Notes under the pieces: generated by a model
What the model saw: only the letters and a program-made list of their open reading frames with translations
Told to the model about the DNA's origin: nothing
Databases searched by the model: none
Origin: Denitratisoma sp. DHT3
GTDB lineage: Bacteria; Pseudomonadota; Gammaproteobacteria; Burkholderiales; Rhodocyclaceae
Direction of reading: 5' to 3'
DNA length: 64,000 nucleotides
Assembly: GCF_007833355.1 (NCBI RefSeq)
Contig: NZ_CP020914.1
Location: 1,350,047 to 1,414,046, forward strand
Part shown: positions 11,404-20,929 of the stretch, piece after piece
Numbering within the stretch: the first letter of the stretch is position 1
Layout of the letters: every line of letters starts with the position of its first letter
Program-made: the position numbers and the translations under genes

Positions 11404-11986
11404 GGCCGTAGCCCCCTTCGCGCACGATGCGCGGCGTCACTTCCCGCGGCTCGATGGACACGGGCTCGTAAATCACGCGCCGCTGCTCCGGGTCGTAGCG
11501 CATTTCCACATATCCGGAAACGGGGAAGTCCTTGCGGAAAGGATGCCCCACGAAACCATAGTCGGTCAGGATGCGGCGCAGATCGGCATGACCATCGAAA
11601 TGCACGCCGTAGAGATCGAAGGCCTCGCGCTCGAACCAGTTGGCGCTGTTCCAGACCTCATTCACCGACGGCACCACCGGGAACTCCTCGCTTTCGGCAA
11701 AGGTCCGCATCCGCAGCTGCTGATTCAGCGCCACCGAATTGAGATGCACGACCACCGCGTAGCGCCGGCCGGTCCAGCCGCTGTAGGTCGAGTAATCCAC
11801 CCCGCAGAGGTCGATCAGCTGTTCGAAGCGGAAATCGGCATGGTCGCGCAACTGCCGTGCGACATCCAGATAATCACCGACCGCCACTTCGACGGTCACC
11901 TCACCGCAAGCCAGCACGGGCTCGCCCACACGATCCCCAAGGACCTGCTTGAGATTTTGACAAAGCTTTTCCAGCTTGGCGCTCAT
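11396..11986 (-). CDS. nuoC: NADH-quinone oxidoreductase subunit C (30-kDa type)
   Basis: Peripheral-arm subunit of complex I, without cofactor. The 196-residue product contains the signature [29 protein letters not shown], followed by HPFRKDFP, diagnostic for the 30-kDa/NuoC family. It is encoded between nuoB and nuoD and overlaps nuoD by 8 bp. Confidence 0.96.
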   Translation of the reverse strand: MSAKLEKLCQNLKQVLGDRVGEPVLACGEVTVEVAVGDYLDVARQLRDHADFRFEQLIDLCGVDYSTYSGWTGRRYAVVVHLNSVALNQQLRMRTFAESEEFPVVPSVNEVWNSANWFEREAFDLYGVHFDGHADLRRILTDYGFVGHPFRKDFPVSGYVEMRYDPEQRRVIYEPVSIEPREVTPRIVREGGYGRG

Positions 11987-12002
11987 GAGTCGAATTCCGG
12001 AA

Positions 12003-12479
12003 TCAACGGGCGATGGTATTGGTGCGCTTCACCTTGTTCTGCAACTGGATGAAGCTGTAGAGCAGCGCCTCGGCGGTTGGCGGACAGCCGGGAACATAGA
12101 TATCCACCGGTACGATTCGATCGCAGCCGCGCACCACCGAGTAGGAATAGTGGTAATAGCCGCCGCCATTGGCGCAGGACCCCATCGACATCACCCAGCG
12201 GGGCTCCGGCATCTGGTCATAGACCTTGCGCAGCGCCGGCGCCATCTTGTTGGTCAAGGTCCCCGCCACGATCATCAGATCGGACTGACGGGGGCTGGGA
12301 CGAAAGAAGGAACCGAAACGATCCAGGTCGTAGCGGGAGCAACCCACGTGAATCATTTCCACCGCGCAGCACGCCAGACCGAAAGTCATGGGCCAGATGG
12401 AGCCGGTGCGGGTCCAGTTGATCACCTTGTCCAGCGTGGTGGTGACGAACCCTTCTTGCAAGATACCCTCAATACTCAT
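12003..12479 (-). CDS. nuoB: NADH-quinone oxidoreductase subunit B (PSST type)
   Basis: Carries the terminal [4Fe-4S] cluster N2 that reduces quinone. The 158-residue product has adjacent cysteines in [13 protein letters not shown] and the further ligands in [21 protein letters not shown] and [14 protein letters not shown]. These three segments define NuoB. It starts 3 bases after the nuoA stop. Confidence 0.97.
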   Translation of the reverse strand: MSIEGILQEGFVTTTLDKVINWTRTGSIWPMTFGLACCAVEMIHVGCSRYDLDRFGSFFRPSPRQSDLMIVAGTLTNKMAPALRKVYDQMPEPRWVMSMGSCANGGGYYHYSYSVVRGCDRIVPVDIYVPGCPPTAEALLYSFIQLQNKVKRTNTIAR

Positions 12480-12482
12480 GAT

Positions 12483-12857
12483 TCATTCCCAGTCGAGAGC
12501 GCCCTTGGCCCAGGCATACACGTAGCCGACCACCAGAATGCCCAGAAACACCAGCATCTCGACAAAACCGAACATCCGGACCGCCGGCGTATCGGCGATC
12601 TCGCGAAAGATCGCCGCCCAGGGAACCAGGAAGGCGATTTCCAGATCGAACAGGATGAAGATGATCGCAATCAGGTAGTAGCGCACGTCGAACTGCATGC
12701 GCGCATCCTCGAAGGGCTCGAAGCCGCATTCGTAGGCGGAGATTTTCTCGCTATCGGGGCGATAAGGGCCGAGAACACGGCCCAGGATGATTGGCAGAAA
12801 GCCGAAGACCAGGCCCACCAGAACGAAGACGAAGATGGGAAAGTAGTTTTCCAGCAT
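12483..12857 (-). CDS. nuoA: NADH-quinone oxidoreductase subunit A
   Basis: Small three-helix membrane subunit of complex I, first gene of the nuo operon. Family members begin MLENYxP, so I place the start at the ATG at 12855-12857, giving 124 residues. In-frame codons further upstream read through the adjacent tRNA-Leu and are not coding; an alternative ATG three codons earlier is possible. Conserved segments are [26 protein letters not shown] and [12 protein letters not shown]. Confidence 0.95.
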   Translation of the reverse strand: MLENYFPIFVFVLVGLVFGFLPIILGRVLGPYRPDSEKISAYECGFEPFEDARMQFDVRYYLIAIIFILFDLEIAFLVPWAAIFREIADTPAVRMFGFVEMLVFLGILVVGYVYAWAKGALDWE

Positions 12858-12926
12858 AGCGTGCATGGCCTGCGCCACGAATTTTCGACTTCCAACCCCA
12901 CAGGGGCAACGCCCCCACCGTTTGCT

Positions 12927-13011
12927 TGGTGCCGACGGCGAGACTCGAACTCGCACGGCTCGCGCCACTACCCCCTCAAGATAGCGTGTCTACCAATTTC
13001 ACCACGTCGGC
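12927..13011 (-). tRNA. tRNA-Leu (anticodon GAG)
   Basis: The minus strand folds into a class II tRNA of 85 nt. The acceptor stem is GCCGACG paired with CGTCGGC, with discriminator A and an encoded CCA. The D arm reads TGGTGAAATTGGTAGACACGC, the anticodon stem is CTATC/GGTAG with loop TTGAGGG, and there is a long variable arm and the T arm motif GTTCGAGTC. Loop position gives anticodon GAG, reading CUC/CUU leucine codons. It lies between secG and nuoA in the same orientation. Confidence 0.95.
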
Positions 13012-13045
13012 CCGGCAGGCACCGAGTGCCTTATGAGCGGCGCGC

Positions 13046-13051
13046 ATAATA
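13046..13051 (-). promoter_or_regulatory. Candidate -10 hexamer for tRNA-Leu
   Basis: TATTAT on the minus strand, 34 bases upstream of the mature tRNA 5' end, followed by a GC-rich discriminator (GCGCGCC) like those of stringently controlled stable-RNA promoters. No convincing -35 hexamer is visible, so the tRNA may also be read through from secG. Confidence 0.35.
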
Positions 13052-13121
13052 CCACCAGAAGTGCCCGCCGTTGGGCTTGGCGTGCGAGTTTTTTCGTCCG
13101 CCAGGCCCTGAAACCACCACG

Positions 13122-13472
13122 CTATTTGGGCACGTCCTTGGCCTTGGAGCCGTCGGGCACGCTCGGCACGGCGGGTGCCGTCGGAGCCGGGGTCGGCGCG
13201 GCGCGATCCATCACGCTGGCCGCCGCCTTGGGTTTCGTCGTCGCCAGATAGGTCAGTCCCAGGCTGGTCAGGAAGAACACCGCCGCCAGAACGGCCGTGA
13301 CGCGCGAGAGGAAATTGGCCGAACCGGAAGCGCCGAACAAGCTGCCCGAAGCGCCGCTGCCGAATGCCGCTCCCATGTCGGCGCCCTTGCCATGCTGCAG
13401 CAACACCAGGCCGATCAGCGCCGCCCCCACCAGCAAGTGCACCGTCAATGCGGTCGAATACAGAAAATCCAT
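13122..13472 (-). CDS. secG: Preprotein translocase subunit SecG
   Basis: Small integral membrane subunit of the SecYEG protein-export channel. The 116-residue product has two hydrophobic helices: MDFLYSTALTVHLLVGAALIG and the segment after SRVTAVLAAVFFLTSLGLTYLA. Between them is the signature LLQHGKGADMGAAFGSGASGSLFG. The C-terminus is rich in Ala and Pro and variable, as usual. It lies directly downstream of tpiA (18 bp), the standard betaproteobacterial tpiA-secG-tRNA-nuo order. Confidence 0.94.
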   Translation of the reverse strand: MDFLYSTALTVHLLVGAALIGLVLLQHGKGADMGAAFGSGASGSLFGASGSANFLSRVTAVLAAVFFLTSLGLTYLATTKPKAAASVMDRAAPTPAPTAPAVPSVPDGSKAKDVPK

Positions 13473-13490
13473 GATGCCAATCCTAAAAAG

Positions 13491-14237
13491 TTAGCCGGCC
13501 GCGCAAATGGCCAGAAAATCCGAGGCCACCAGGGCCGCGCCACCAATCAACCCGCCGTCGATATCCGGCTGGGAAAACAGTTCCTTCGCATTGCCCGGCT
13601 TGACGCTGCCGCCGTACAGAATCCGCAGGCCCTCGGCCACCGCGGCGCTATCGCTGGCCACCCGGACGCGAATCAGGGCATGGACCTCCTGAGCCTGCGC
13701 CGGCGTCGCGGTCTTGCCGGTGCCGATCGCCCAGACCGGTTCGTAAGCCACCACCGCGCGCGCCAGGGACGCCACGCCACAACGGTCCAGCACCGCCTCC
13801 AGCTGCCGGGTCACCACCTCGGCGGTGATGCCCGCCTCGCGTTCGGCCAACGTCTCGCCCACGCAGAGGATCGGCGTCAAACCGACCGCCTGGGCCGCCT
13901 GGTATTTGGCCGCCACCACGGCGTCGGTATCGCCGTAATAGGATCGGCGCTCCGAATGGCCGACGATCGCGTAGCCGCAGCCGAAATCCTGCAACATGGC
14001 GCCGCTCACCTCGCCGGTGTATGCGCCCTGCGCGTGCTCGGAAACGTCCTGGGCGCCCCAGGCCACCTTGCTGCCGGCAAGCACCGAACGCGCCTGGGCC
14101 AGATAGGGATAGGGCACGCAGACGGCCACCTGCGCCGCCAACCCGGCGGCGCCATCGCGTACCGCATGGAGCAGCCCCAGATTCACGGCCAGGCTGCCAT
14201 GCATCTTCCAGTTTCCGGCAACGAATTTTGTCCGCAT
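13491..14237 (-). CDS. tpiA: Triose-phosphate isomerase
   Basis: Interconverts dihydroxyacetone phosphate and glyceraldehyde 3-phosphate in the cytoplasm. The 248-residue product has the catalytic Lys11 in GNWKMHGS, His94 in [14 protein letters not shown] and the catalytic base Glu166 in [14 protein letters not shown]. It also has the C-terminal phosphate-binding [11 protein letters not shown]. The length is normal. It is the first gene of the tpiA-secG-tRNA-nuo cluster. Confidence 0.97.
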   Translation of the reverse strand: MRTKFVAGNWKMHGSLAVNLGLLHAVRDGAAGLAAQVAVCVPYPYLAQARSVLAGSKVAWGAQDVSEHAQGAYTGEVSGAMLQDFGCGYAIVGHSERRSYYGDTDAVVAAKYQAAQAVGLTPILCVGETLAEREAGITAEVVTRQLEAVLDRCGVASLARAVVAYEPVWAIGTGKTATPAQAQEVHALIRVRVASDSAAVAEGLRILYGGSVKPGNAKELFSQPDIDGGLIGGAALVASDFLAICAAG

Positions 14238-14271
14238 GGCGTTGGAAATACAGGAAATTTAAAGGGTTGGC

Positions 14272-14301
14272 AGTTTATCGCCTCGCCCTGTCCAAGGTCA
14301 A
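14272..14301 (-). promoter_or_regulatory. Candidate sigma-70 promoter upstream of tpiA
   Basis: On the minus strand, TTGACC (14296-14301) is followed after 18 bp by TAAACT (14272-14277), about 35 bp ahead of the tpiA start. It matches consensus at five of six and four of six positions. It is the only good promoter seen between phoR and tpiA, and could drive tpiA-secG and contribute to the nuo cluster. Confidence 0.45.
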
Positions 14302-14340
14302 TTCGAGGATGCGCCGAGAATGTGCCGCAAGCGCGCCGAT

Positions 14341-15630
14341 TCAAGCCGCCAGCGCCCGGCCGGGTGGGAACACCACCTGGAAGCAACTGCCCCGCCCCAG
14401 TTCCGACCGTATTTCGAGCCGCGCCTGATGGCGCAGCAGCACGTATTTGACGATGGCCAGCCCGAGGCCGGTACCGCCGGTCCGGGCCGAGCGTCCCTTG
14501 TCCACCCGGTAGAAGCGCTCGGTCAGGCGCGGAACATGCTCGGCGGCGATGCCGATGCCGTTGTCGCTGACCTCGAACAGCGCGCCCGCCCCCTGGCGCC
14601 CCCAACGCAACGCAATGCGTCCGCCCTCCGGCGTATAGCGCACCGCGTTGCTGATCAGGTTGCCGAAAGCGCTGCGCAGCTCACTGGCGCTGCCCATCAG
14701 CGCCAGATCGTCGATTTCCGCCGCGAACTCGTGGCGCCCGCCGGAAAGCGCCCGTCCTTCGTCGAGCAGGGCATTCAGCAGCGCCGGCATGTCGACCACC
14801 TCCTCCTGCAGCGGATCGGCCTGTGCCTCCAGTTTCGAGAGCGTCAGCAAATCCTCCACCAGGCGGCTCATGCGCCGGGCCTGGTCCTGAATCATCGCCA
14901 GGTACTGGACACGGCTTTCCGCCGCCAGAGCCTCGTCCTCCGTGAGGGGTTCCAGAAAACCGAGGATCACGGTCAGCGGCGTGCGCAACTCGTGGGACAC
15001 GTTGGCGATGAAATCGCGGCGCACCGTCTCCACCCGCTGCAACTGGGTCACATCGCGCGAATACAGCAGACACCCGCCGTCGAAGGGAAACAGTTGCAAG
15101 GCCAGGTCCCGCGCCGGACTCGTCCCCATGCGCAGCATCAGGGGCTCGCGTCGCTCCTTCGTCTTCACGTATTCGGCAAAGTCGGGCTGGCGAATCAGAT
15201 GGGTGACCAAGGTGCCCTGGTCGCGTTGCGGGTCGAGGTCGAACTGGCGCTGGGCCATCGCGTTCAGCCACTCGATGCGGCCTTCGCCGTCCAGCAGCAT
15301 CACGCCTTCGGGCAGGGCGCTGGCCGCCTCGCGAAAATGGTTCAGCGCCGCCGCCAGTTGATCCCGGTCCCGTGCATGGCGCTTTTGCATCCGGTACAGG
15401 TCCACGAAGATATCGCCCCACAGCCCCGTCTCCTCGGGCAGACGGCTGGTGTCGGTAGCCCACAGCCAGCGCCGCAGGCGCCGCAGGTGCCACAGATGCA
15501 GCGCCTGATCGATCAGCAGCACGCCGCACATCAGCGCCAGCGCCGTGACCGGGCCGAGCCACCAGCCCAACGCCAGCCCTGCCAAAGCCAGCAGCAGCAG
15601 GCGCAACAGGAATCCCCCAAAGACCTTCAT
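14341..15630 (-). CDS. phoR: Phosphate regulon sensor histidine kinase PhoR
   Basis: Membrane-bound sensor kinase that phosphorylates PhoB under phosphate limitation. The 429-residue product has a short N-terminal region with two hydrophobic segments (about 6-42) and a PAS-like domain (about 100-195). The HisKA motif RRDFIANVSHELRTPLT carries the phospho-accepting His213. The ATP-binding N box is NLISNAVRYTPEGG, with G boxes DNGIGIA and GGTGLGLAIVK. The lack of a large periplasmic domain fits PhoR, which reads phosphate status through Pst and PhoU. The start overlaps the phoB stop by 4 bp. Confidence 0.95.
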   Translation of the reverse strand: MKVFGGFLLRLLLLALAGLALGWWLGPVTALALMCGVLLIDQALHLWHLRRLRRWLWATDTSRLPEETGLWGDIFVDLYRMQKRHARDRDQLAAALNHFREAASALPEGVMLLDGEGRIEWLNAMAQRQFDLDPQRDQGTLVTHLIRQPDFAEYVKTKERREPLMLRMGTSPARDLALQLFPFDGGCLLYSRDVTQLQRVETVRRDFIANVSHELRTPLTVILGFLEPLTEDEALAAESRVQYLAMIQDQARRMSRLVEDLLTLSKLEAQADPLQEEVVDMPALLNALLDEGRALSGGRHEFAAEIDDLALMGSASELRSAFGNLISNAVRYTPEGGRIALRWGRQGAGALFEVSDNGIGIAAEHVPRLTERFYRVDKGRSARTGGTGLGLAIVKYVLLRHQARLEIRSELGRGSCFQVVFPPGRALAA

Positions 15631-16328
15631 CCGCGCGCCGCGGGATTCAGCGCCGCCAGCCGATAGCCGACGCCGCGCACGGTTTCCACCAGATCCTCGG
15701 CCTCGGCGCCCAGGCAGGCGCGCAGGCGCCGCACATAGACGTCCACGGTGCGCTCCTCGATGAAACGATGATCGCCCCAGACGCCGTCAAGCAGTTGCTG
15801 GCGGCTGAACACCCGCCCCGGCTGCGACAGCAGGTAGTGCAGCAATTTGAATTCGGTCGGCCCCAGCTCCAGCGGCGCGCCATTGCAGGACACCTGGTGG
15901 GCGCCGGGATCGAGCCGCAAGGGGCCGTAATCGATGATCTGCCCCCCGTGCCGCGGCGCGCGCCGCCGCAGCACGGCGCGAATGCGGGCCACCAGTTCCT
16001 TGGCGCTGAACGGCTTGGTGACGTAGTCGTCGGCGCCGATCTCCAGCCCGGCCACCCGGTCGGCCTCCTCGGCGCGGGCGGTGACCATGATCAGAGGCAC
16101 CTCGCGCGTGCGCGGGTCCTGGCGGACCTGCCGGGCGAAACCGATGCCCGACATTCCCGGCAGCATCAGATCGACCAGGAACACGTCGGGCAGCACCTGG
16201 CGCGCGGCGGCGAGGCCCTCCTCGGCCGACGCCGCCAGGCTCACCTCGAAACCGCCCTGCACCAGGGCGTAGCGCAGCAGCTCCCGGATCGCGGGGTCGT
16301 CCTCGATCACCGACACCAGCGCGGCCAT
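15627..16328 (-). CDS. phoB: Phosphate regulon response regulator PhoB
   Basis: OmpR/PhoB-family transcription activator of the Pho regulon. The 233-residue product has a receiver domain with acidic residues EDD near position 9-11, phospho-accepting Asp53 in FLVDLMLPG and Lys105 in YVTKPF. It ends in a winged-helix DNA-binding domain (LGPTEFKLLHYLLSQPGRVFSRQQLLDGVWG). It is encoded between phoU and phoR. Its predicted target, a Pho box, is seen upstream of pstS. Confidence 0.96.
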   Translation of the reverse strand: MAALVSVIEDDPAIRELLRYALVQGGFEVSLAASAEEGLAAARQVLPDVFLVDLMLPGMSGIGFARQVRQDPRTREVPLIMVTARAEEADRVAGLEIGADDYVTKPFSAKELVARIRAVLRRRAPRHGGQIIDYGPLRLDPGAHQVSCNGAPLELGPTEFKLLHYLLSQPGRVFSRQQLLDGVWGDHRFIEERTVDVYVRRLRACLGAEAEDLVETVRGVGYRLAALNPAARG

Positions 16329-16334
16329 GACGGA

Positions 16335-17057
16335 TCAGCCCTCCCCGCCCAGGGCTTCGCGTTCCATGATGTCGATGGCGATGTGGCGCACGTCCTTGCC
16401 CTTGACCACGTAGATCACGTTCTCGGCGATGTTCTTGGAATGGTCGCCGATGCGCTCGATGGCCTTGGCGATGAACGTGATGTCCAGCGCCGAGCTGATG
16501 GTGCGCGGGTCTTCCATCATGTAGGTGATCAGCTGGCGCAGGATGCCGCGGAAGTTGTCGTCCAGCTGCGCGTCGGAGCGGATGATGCGGGCCGCCTCCA
16601 CCACATCGAGGCGAACGAAGGCGTTGAGCACGTCGCGCAGCATCGTCACCCCCAGATCGCCCAGCTTGCGCACGTCGGCCAGGCGCGGCACCTGCAGCCG
16701 GTCGCGCTGATAGATTTCGCGCGCGGTGCGGGCGATCTTCGCCGCCTCGTCGCCGATCCGCTCCAGGTCGGTGACGATCTTGCTGACCGCCATCACCAGG
16801 CGCAGATCGCCGGCCGCCGGCTGGCGCCGGGCGATGATGTGGGCGCACTCGTCGTCGATGCTCACTTCCATTCCGTTGATGCGATGGTCGTCGGCGATCA
16901 CCTGCTCCATCGCGTCCAGGTCGCCGCTCAGGAAGGCGGCGATGGCCTGCGCGATCTGGTTTTCCACCAGCCCGCCCATCCGGGTCACGCGGGAACGCAG
17001 GCCGTCCAGCTCGGCGTCGAACTGGCGGGAGATATGGTCGCTCGCGATATTGGGCAT
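16335..17057 (-). CDS. phoU: Phosphate signalling regulator PhoU
   Basis: Cytoplasmic all-helical protein that links the Pst transporter to PhoR and represses the Pho regulon when phosphate is plentiful. The 240-residue product has two PhoU repeats, with the metal-binding type E/D motifs EVSIDDECAHIIARRQPAAGDLR and ERIGDEAAKIA in the first and ERIGDHSKNIAE in the second. It follows pstB by 24 bp. Confidence 0.96.
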   Translation of the reverse strand: MPNIASDHISRQFDAELDGLRSRVTRMGGLVENQIAQAIAAFLSGDLDAMEQVIADDHRINGMEVSIDDECAHIIARRQPAAGDLRLVMAVSKIVTDLERIGDEAAKIARTAREIYQRDRLQVPRLADVRKLGDLGVTMLRDVLNAFVRLDVVEAARIIRSDAQLDDNFRGILRQLITYMMEDPRTISSALDITFIAKAIERIGDHSKNIAENVIYVVKGKDVRHIAIDIMEREALGGEG

Positions 17058-17081
17058 GTCAGCTCCTCGCTCCTGATGTCA

Positions 17082-17870
17082 TCAGCCGAAGCGGCCGGTG
17101 ATGTAATCCTCGGTACGCTTGTCCCGAGGCTTGATGAAGATGTCGTCGGTGCGGCCGAACTCGATCAGCTCCCCCAGGTACATGTAGGCGGTGAAGTCCG
17201 AGACGCGCGCCGCCTGCTGCATGTTGTGGGTGACGATGACGATGGTGAACTCGTCCTTCAGCTCGCTCACCAGCTCCTCGATGCGCATCGTGGAGATCGG
17301 GTCCAGCGCCGAGGTCGGTTCGTCGAGCAGCAGCACCTGGGGTTTCACCGCGATGCCGCGGGCGATGCACAAGCGCTGCTGCTGGCCGCCGGAAAGGCTC
17401 ATGCCGCTCTGGTTCAGCTTGTCCTTCACCTCGCCCCAGAGCGCCGCCTTGCGCAGCGACCACTCCACCCGCTCGTCCATCTCCACCCGGTTGAGACGCT
17501 CGTGGAGCCGAACGCCGAAGGCGATGTTGTCGTAGATCGACATCGGGAAAGGCGTCGGCTTCTGAAACACCATGCCGACCTTGGCGCGCAGGGTGTTGAT
17601 GTCCACGCCGCGCGCCAGGATGTTCCTGCCGTCCAGCAGCAGCTCGCCCTCGGCCCGCTGCTCCGGGTAGAGGTCGTACATCCGGTTCATGGTGCGCAGC
17701 AGGGTGGATTTGCCGCAGCCGGAGGGGCCGATGAAGGCGGTGACCCGGCGCTTGGATATCTCCAGGTTGATGTTGCGCAAGGCGTGGTACTTGCCGTAGT
17801 AGAAATTGAAATCGCGCAGGGCGATCAGGGTTTCCAGGGGCTGGTCGTCGGTCCGTGGGATATCGCTCAT
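17082..17870 (-). CDS. pstB: Phosphate ABC transporter ATP-binding protein PstB
   Basis: ATPase of the high-affinity phosphate importer. From the ATG at 17868-17870 the product is 262 residues, starting [18 protein letters not shown]. It has Walker [10 protein letters not shown], the signature motif [16 protein letters not shown], Walker [14 protein letters not shown] and the switch histidine in [13 protein letters not shown]. Start codons further upstream in this frame lie inside pstA and are unlikely. The start overlaps the pstA stop by 4 bp (ATGA). Confidence 0.97.
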   Translation of the reverse strand: MSDIPRTDDQPLETLIALRDFNFYYGKYHALRNINLEISKRRVTAFIGPSGCGKSTLLRTMNRMYDLYPEQRAEGELLLDGRNILARGVDINTLRAKVGMVFQKPTPFPMSIYDNIAFGVRLHERLNRVEMDERVEWSLRKAALWGEVKDKLNQSGMSLSGGQQQRLCIARGIAVKPQVLLLDEPTSALDPISTMRIEELVSELKDEFTIVIVTHNMQQAARVSDFTAYMYLGELIEFGRTDDIFIKPRDKRTEDYITGRFG

Positions 17871-18715
17871 GACTTGTGTTTTTCGCGGAAGACCACCCGC
17901 GCCAGGATGTTGAGGCAGAGCACGCCGAGGGTGATCAGGAAGACGCCGGCCCAGGCCAGCCGCTGCCAGTCCTCGAAGGGACTCATGGCGAACTTGAAGA
18001 TTGTGACCGGCAGGCTGGCCAGCGGATCGTTCAGACTCATGCTCCAGAACTGGTTGGACAAGGCGGTGAACAGCAGCGGCGCGGTCTCGCCGGCGATGCG
18101 GGCCACGGCCAGCATGATTCCGGTCATCACCCCGGCCAGCGAAGCGCGCAGCGTCACCCGGCCGATCACCACCCACTTGGGCGCCCCCAGGGCGAAGGCC
18201 GCCTCGCGCATGGCGTTGGGCACCAGGCGCAGCATGTTCTCGGTGGTGCGGATCACCACCGGAATCACGATCAGCGCCAGGGCCAGCACGCCGGCCATGC
18301 CGGAAAACCTGCCTATCCGCGCCACGTAGATCTCGTAGATGAACAGGCCGACGATGATCGACGGCGCCGAGAGCAGGAGGTCGTTCACGAAGCGGGTGAC
18401 GCTGCCGAGCAAGGTGTGCTGGCCATATTCCGCCAGATAGATGCCGGCGAGGATGCCGGCCGGCGTGCCGATCGCGGTGGCCAGCCCCACCATCATCAGA
18501 CTGCCCATGATGGCGTTGGCCAGGCCGCCCTCCGCCGAGCCCGGCGGCGGCGTCATCTGGTAGAACACCTGCGGTGACAGGCCCGCCAGGCCCAGTTCCA
18601 GGGTGGTGGCGAGAATCCAGATCAGCCAGAACAGGCCGAAGGCCATGGCCAGCATCGAAATGCCCAGGGCCAGGTAGTTCTTCAGCCGGCGCGAAGCCGC
18701 CAGGGACGGCCTCAT
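17867..18715 (-). CDS. pstA: Phosphate ABC transporter permease PstA
   Basis: Inner-membrane permease subunit of the Pst phosphate importer. I set the start at the ATG at 18713-18715 ([18 protein letters not shown]), which overlaps the pstC stop by 4 bp, giving 282 residues. The frame stays open far upstream, but that part is a shadow of pstC. Six transmembrane segments are evident, and the EAA loop is [30 protein letters not shown]. Confidence 0.95.
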   Translation of the reverse strand: MRPSLAASRRLKNYLALGISMLAMAFGLFWLIWILATTLELGLAGLSPQVFYQMTPPPGSAEGGLANAIMGSLMMVGLATAIGTPAGILAGIYLAEYGQHTLLGSVTRFVNDLLLSAPSIIVGLFIYEIYVARIGRFSGMAGVLALALIVIPVVIRTTENMLRLVPNAMREAAFALGAPKWVVIGRVTLRASLAGVMTGIMLAVARIAGETAPLLFTALSNQFWSMSLNDPLASLPVTIFKFAMSPFEDWQRLAWAGVFLITLGVLCLNILARVVFREKHKS

Positions 18716-19671
18716 GACTTGGTTCCTTCCTGGGCCGAAAGTTTCAGCAGCAGCAACTTGGACAAGGCCAGTACCACCAGGGTGATCAGGAACAGGATCA
18801 ACCCGAGTTCGATCAGCGAGGCCGTATACACGGGCGATTCCGCCTCGGCGAACTCGTTGGCCAGGGCCGAGGCGATGCTGTTGCCGGGCAGGAACAGGGA
18901 AAAGCCGTTGAAGAAATTCATGTTGCCGATCAGGAAGGTGACGGCCATGGTCTCGCCCAGCGCGCGCCCCAGGCCCAGCATGATGCCGCCCACCACGCCG
19001 ACCTTGGTATAGGGCAGCACCACGTTCCACACCACTTCCCAGGTGGTGCAGCCCAGGCCGTAGGCCGACTCCTTCAGCATCACCGGCGTCACCTCGAACA
19101 CGTCGCGCATCACCGAGGCGATGAAGGGAATGGTCATCACCGCCAGGATCACCCCCGCGCTGAGGATGCCGATGCCCAGCGGCGCGCCCGAGAACAGGGT
19201 GCCGACGACCGGCAGACGGCCCAGCGTGGCCGCCAGCAGCGGCTGCACGTGCGTTGAAAACAGCGGCGCGAACACCAGCAGGCCCCACATGCCGTAGACG
19301 ATGCTGGGGATGCCGGCCAGCAATTCGATGGCGATGCCCAGCGGGCGGCGCAGCCAGGGCGGCGCCAGTTCGGTCAGGAACAGGGCGATGCCGAAGCTCA
19401 CCGGCACAGCGATCACCAGGGCCACCGCCGAAGTGGCGAGCGTGCCGTAGATCGGGATCAGGGCGCCGAAACGTTCCATCGGCGGATTCCAGTCCCCGGT
19501 CCACAGGAAGGCGAAGCCGAAACGCTCCAGCGCCGGCATCGCGCCATGGATCAGGGAAACGATGATCCCCGCCAGCAACAGCAGGGTACCCAGGGCGAAC
19601 AGCCGGGTCAGGTTGAAGAAGGCCCAGTCGCCGATGCGGCGGCGAACAGGCGGGGATGCGCCATTGCTCAA
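18712..19671 (-). CDS. pstC: Phosphate ABC transporter permease PstC
   Basis: Second permease subunit of the Pst importer. It has 319 residues with six transmembrane helices. The EAA loop is [30 protein letters not shown], followed by [17 protein letters not shown], conserved in PstC. It starts 70 bp downstream of pstS, with a hairpin in the gap, and overlaps pstA by 4 bp. Confidence 0.96.
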   Translation of the reverse strand: MSNGASPPVRRRIGDWAFFNLTRLFALGTLLLLAGIIVSLIHGAMPALERFGFAFLWTGDWNPPMERFGALIPIYGTLATSAVALVIAVPVSFGIALFLTELAPPWLRRPLGIAIELLAGIPSIVYGMWGLLVFAPLFSTHVQPLLAATLGRLPVVGTLFSGAPLGIGILSAGVILAVMTIPFIASVMRDVFEVTPVMLKESAYGLGCTTWEVVWNVVLPYTKVGVVGGIMLGLGRALGETMAVTFLIGNMNFFNGFSLFLPGNSIASALANEFAEAESPVYTASLIELGLILFLITLVVLALSKLLLLKLSAQEGTKS

Positions 19672-19695
19672 TGCGAGGTCCTCGATCCGGCAAGC

Positions 19696-19721
19696 AAAAA
19701 GCCGCGCCGCGAAGGCGCGGC
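19696..19721 (-). terminator. Intra-operon terminator/attenuator between pstS and pstC
   Basis: On the minus strand an 8-bp perfect GC stem, GCCGCGCC with GGCGCGGC and a TTCGC loop (19701-19721), is followed by TTTTT (19696-19700). It lies 20 bp after the pstS stop. The structure should end or stabilise most pstS transcripts, giving much more binding protein than membrane components. Confidence 0.75.
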
Positions 19722-19741
19722 ACGGTCTCCCAGTTTACCGA

Positions 19742-20773
19742 CTACTTCCCGCCATACACGGCCTTGCCGGCGCCGTCCTTGACGCCGTCCCAGGCGCTGC
19801 GCACCCGAGTCACCACGCTGTCGGGCATCGGCACGTAATCCAGATCCTCGGCCATCTTGCCGCCGTTCTTGTACGCCCACTCGAAAAACTTGAGGCTTTC
19901 CGCGCCCTGGGCAGGTCTGTCCTGGAACTTGCGCATCAGGATGAACGTTGCGCCGGAAATGGGCCAGGCATCCTTGCCCTTCTGATTGGTGAGGATTTCG
20001 TAGAAGCCGTTTTTCCATTCGGCGCCGGCGGCGGCGGCCTTGAAGGTCAGGTCGTCCGGAGCGACATAGTTGTCCACGGCGTTCTGCATCAGGGCGTAGG
20101 TCATCTTGTTCTGCTTGGCGTAGGCGTACTCCACGTAGCCGATGGAACCCGGCAGGCGCTGGACGAAGGCGGCCACGCCCTCGTTGCCCTTGCCGCCCAG
20201 GCCCACCGGCCACTGCACGGCGGTGCCCTCGCCCACCTTGGACTTCCACTCCTCGCTCACCTTGGACAGATAGTTGGTGAAGATGAAGGAAGTGCCGGAA
20301 CCATCCGCCCGGCGCACCACACCGATGGGGGCATCGGGCAACTGGACCCTGGGGTTCAGTTCGGTGATGGCCCTGTCGTTCCACTTGACGATCCTGCCCA
20401 GGAAGATGTCGGCCAGCACGGCGCCGGTCAGTCTCAGCTCGCCCGGCTTGATGCCGGTCACGTTCAGCACCGGCACCACGCCGCCGATCACGGTGGGAAA
20501 CTGCATCAGGCCGTCCCTGTCCAGTTGCTCGGGCTTGAGCGGCATGTCGGAGGCGCCGAAATCCACGGTCTTGGCGGTGATCTGCTTGATGCCGCCGCCG
20601 GAGCCGATCGCCTGGTAGTTGATCTTGTTGCCCGTCGCCTTCTGGTAGGCGTCGGCCCACTTGGCGTAGATGGGCGCCGGAAAGGTGGCGCCGGCGCCGG
20701 TCACATCGGCGGCCTGCACGCCCAGCGAAAAGGCCAGCGCGGCGGCCAGGGTCGTCAGCTTGAACTTGTGCAT
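19742..20773 (-). CDS. pstS: Phosphate ABC transporter substrate-binding protein PstS
   Basis: Periplasmic phosphate-binding protein. The 343-residue product has a signal peptide ([21 protein letters not shown], cleavage before ADV). Phosphate-binding segments are [32 protein letters not shown] and [18 protein letters not shown] chose the ATG at 20771-20773, preceded by AAGGA, over the GTG one codon upstream. It heads the operon and is preceded by a Pho box. Confidence 0.96.
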   Translation of the reverse strand: MHKFKLTTLAAALAFSLGVQAADVTGAGATFPAPIYAKWADAYQKATGNKINYQAIGSGGGIKQITAKTVDFGASDMPLKPEQLDRDGLMQFPTVIGGVVPVLNVTGIKPGELRLTGAVLADIFLGRIVKWNDRAITELNPRVQLPDAPIGVVRRADGSGTSFIFTNYLSKVSEEWKSKVGEGTAVQWPVGLGGKGNEGVAAFVQRLPGSIGYVEYAYAKQNKMTYALMQNAVDNYVAPDDLTFKAAAAGAEWKNGFYEILTNQKGKDAWPISGATFILMRKFQDRPAQGAESLKFFEWAYKNGGKMAEDLDYVPMPDSVVTRVRSAWDGVKDGAGKAVYGGK

Positions 20774-20807
20774 CACTCTTCCTTTGCAGGATTGGGGAAT
20801 GGCGGCA

Positions 20808-20841
20808 AGTCTAGACAGAGTTCATTACAGGATTGTGACAA
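20808..20841 (-). promoter_or_regulatory. Pho box and -10 element of pstS
   Basis: On the minus strand TTGTCACAATCCTGTAAT (20824-20841) matches the PhoB-binding consensus of two CTGTCAT-like repeats spaced by four bases. Ten bases downstream is TAGACT (20808-20813), a -10-like hexamer, the same spacing as in known Pho promoters. No -35 hexamer is needed, as PhoB replaces it. This fits phosphate-starvation induction of the pst-pho operon. Confidence 0.8.
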
Positions 20842-20929
20842 GGACGGCCGTTCCCGCATCAACTCGGACGACCGCTCCGGCGCCGGCTTCGTCAGCCCGA
20901 TCAACGCGCTGCTGGCGTGGACGCTGGTG

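Noticed and set aside
17867..19723. 618-residue frame suggesting a fused permease
   Set aside because: Only the last 282 residues are PstA; the upstream part is a shadow of pstC, and an ATG with a 4-bp overlap gives the proper start.
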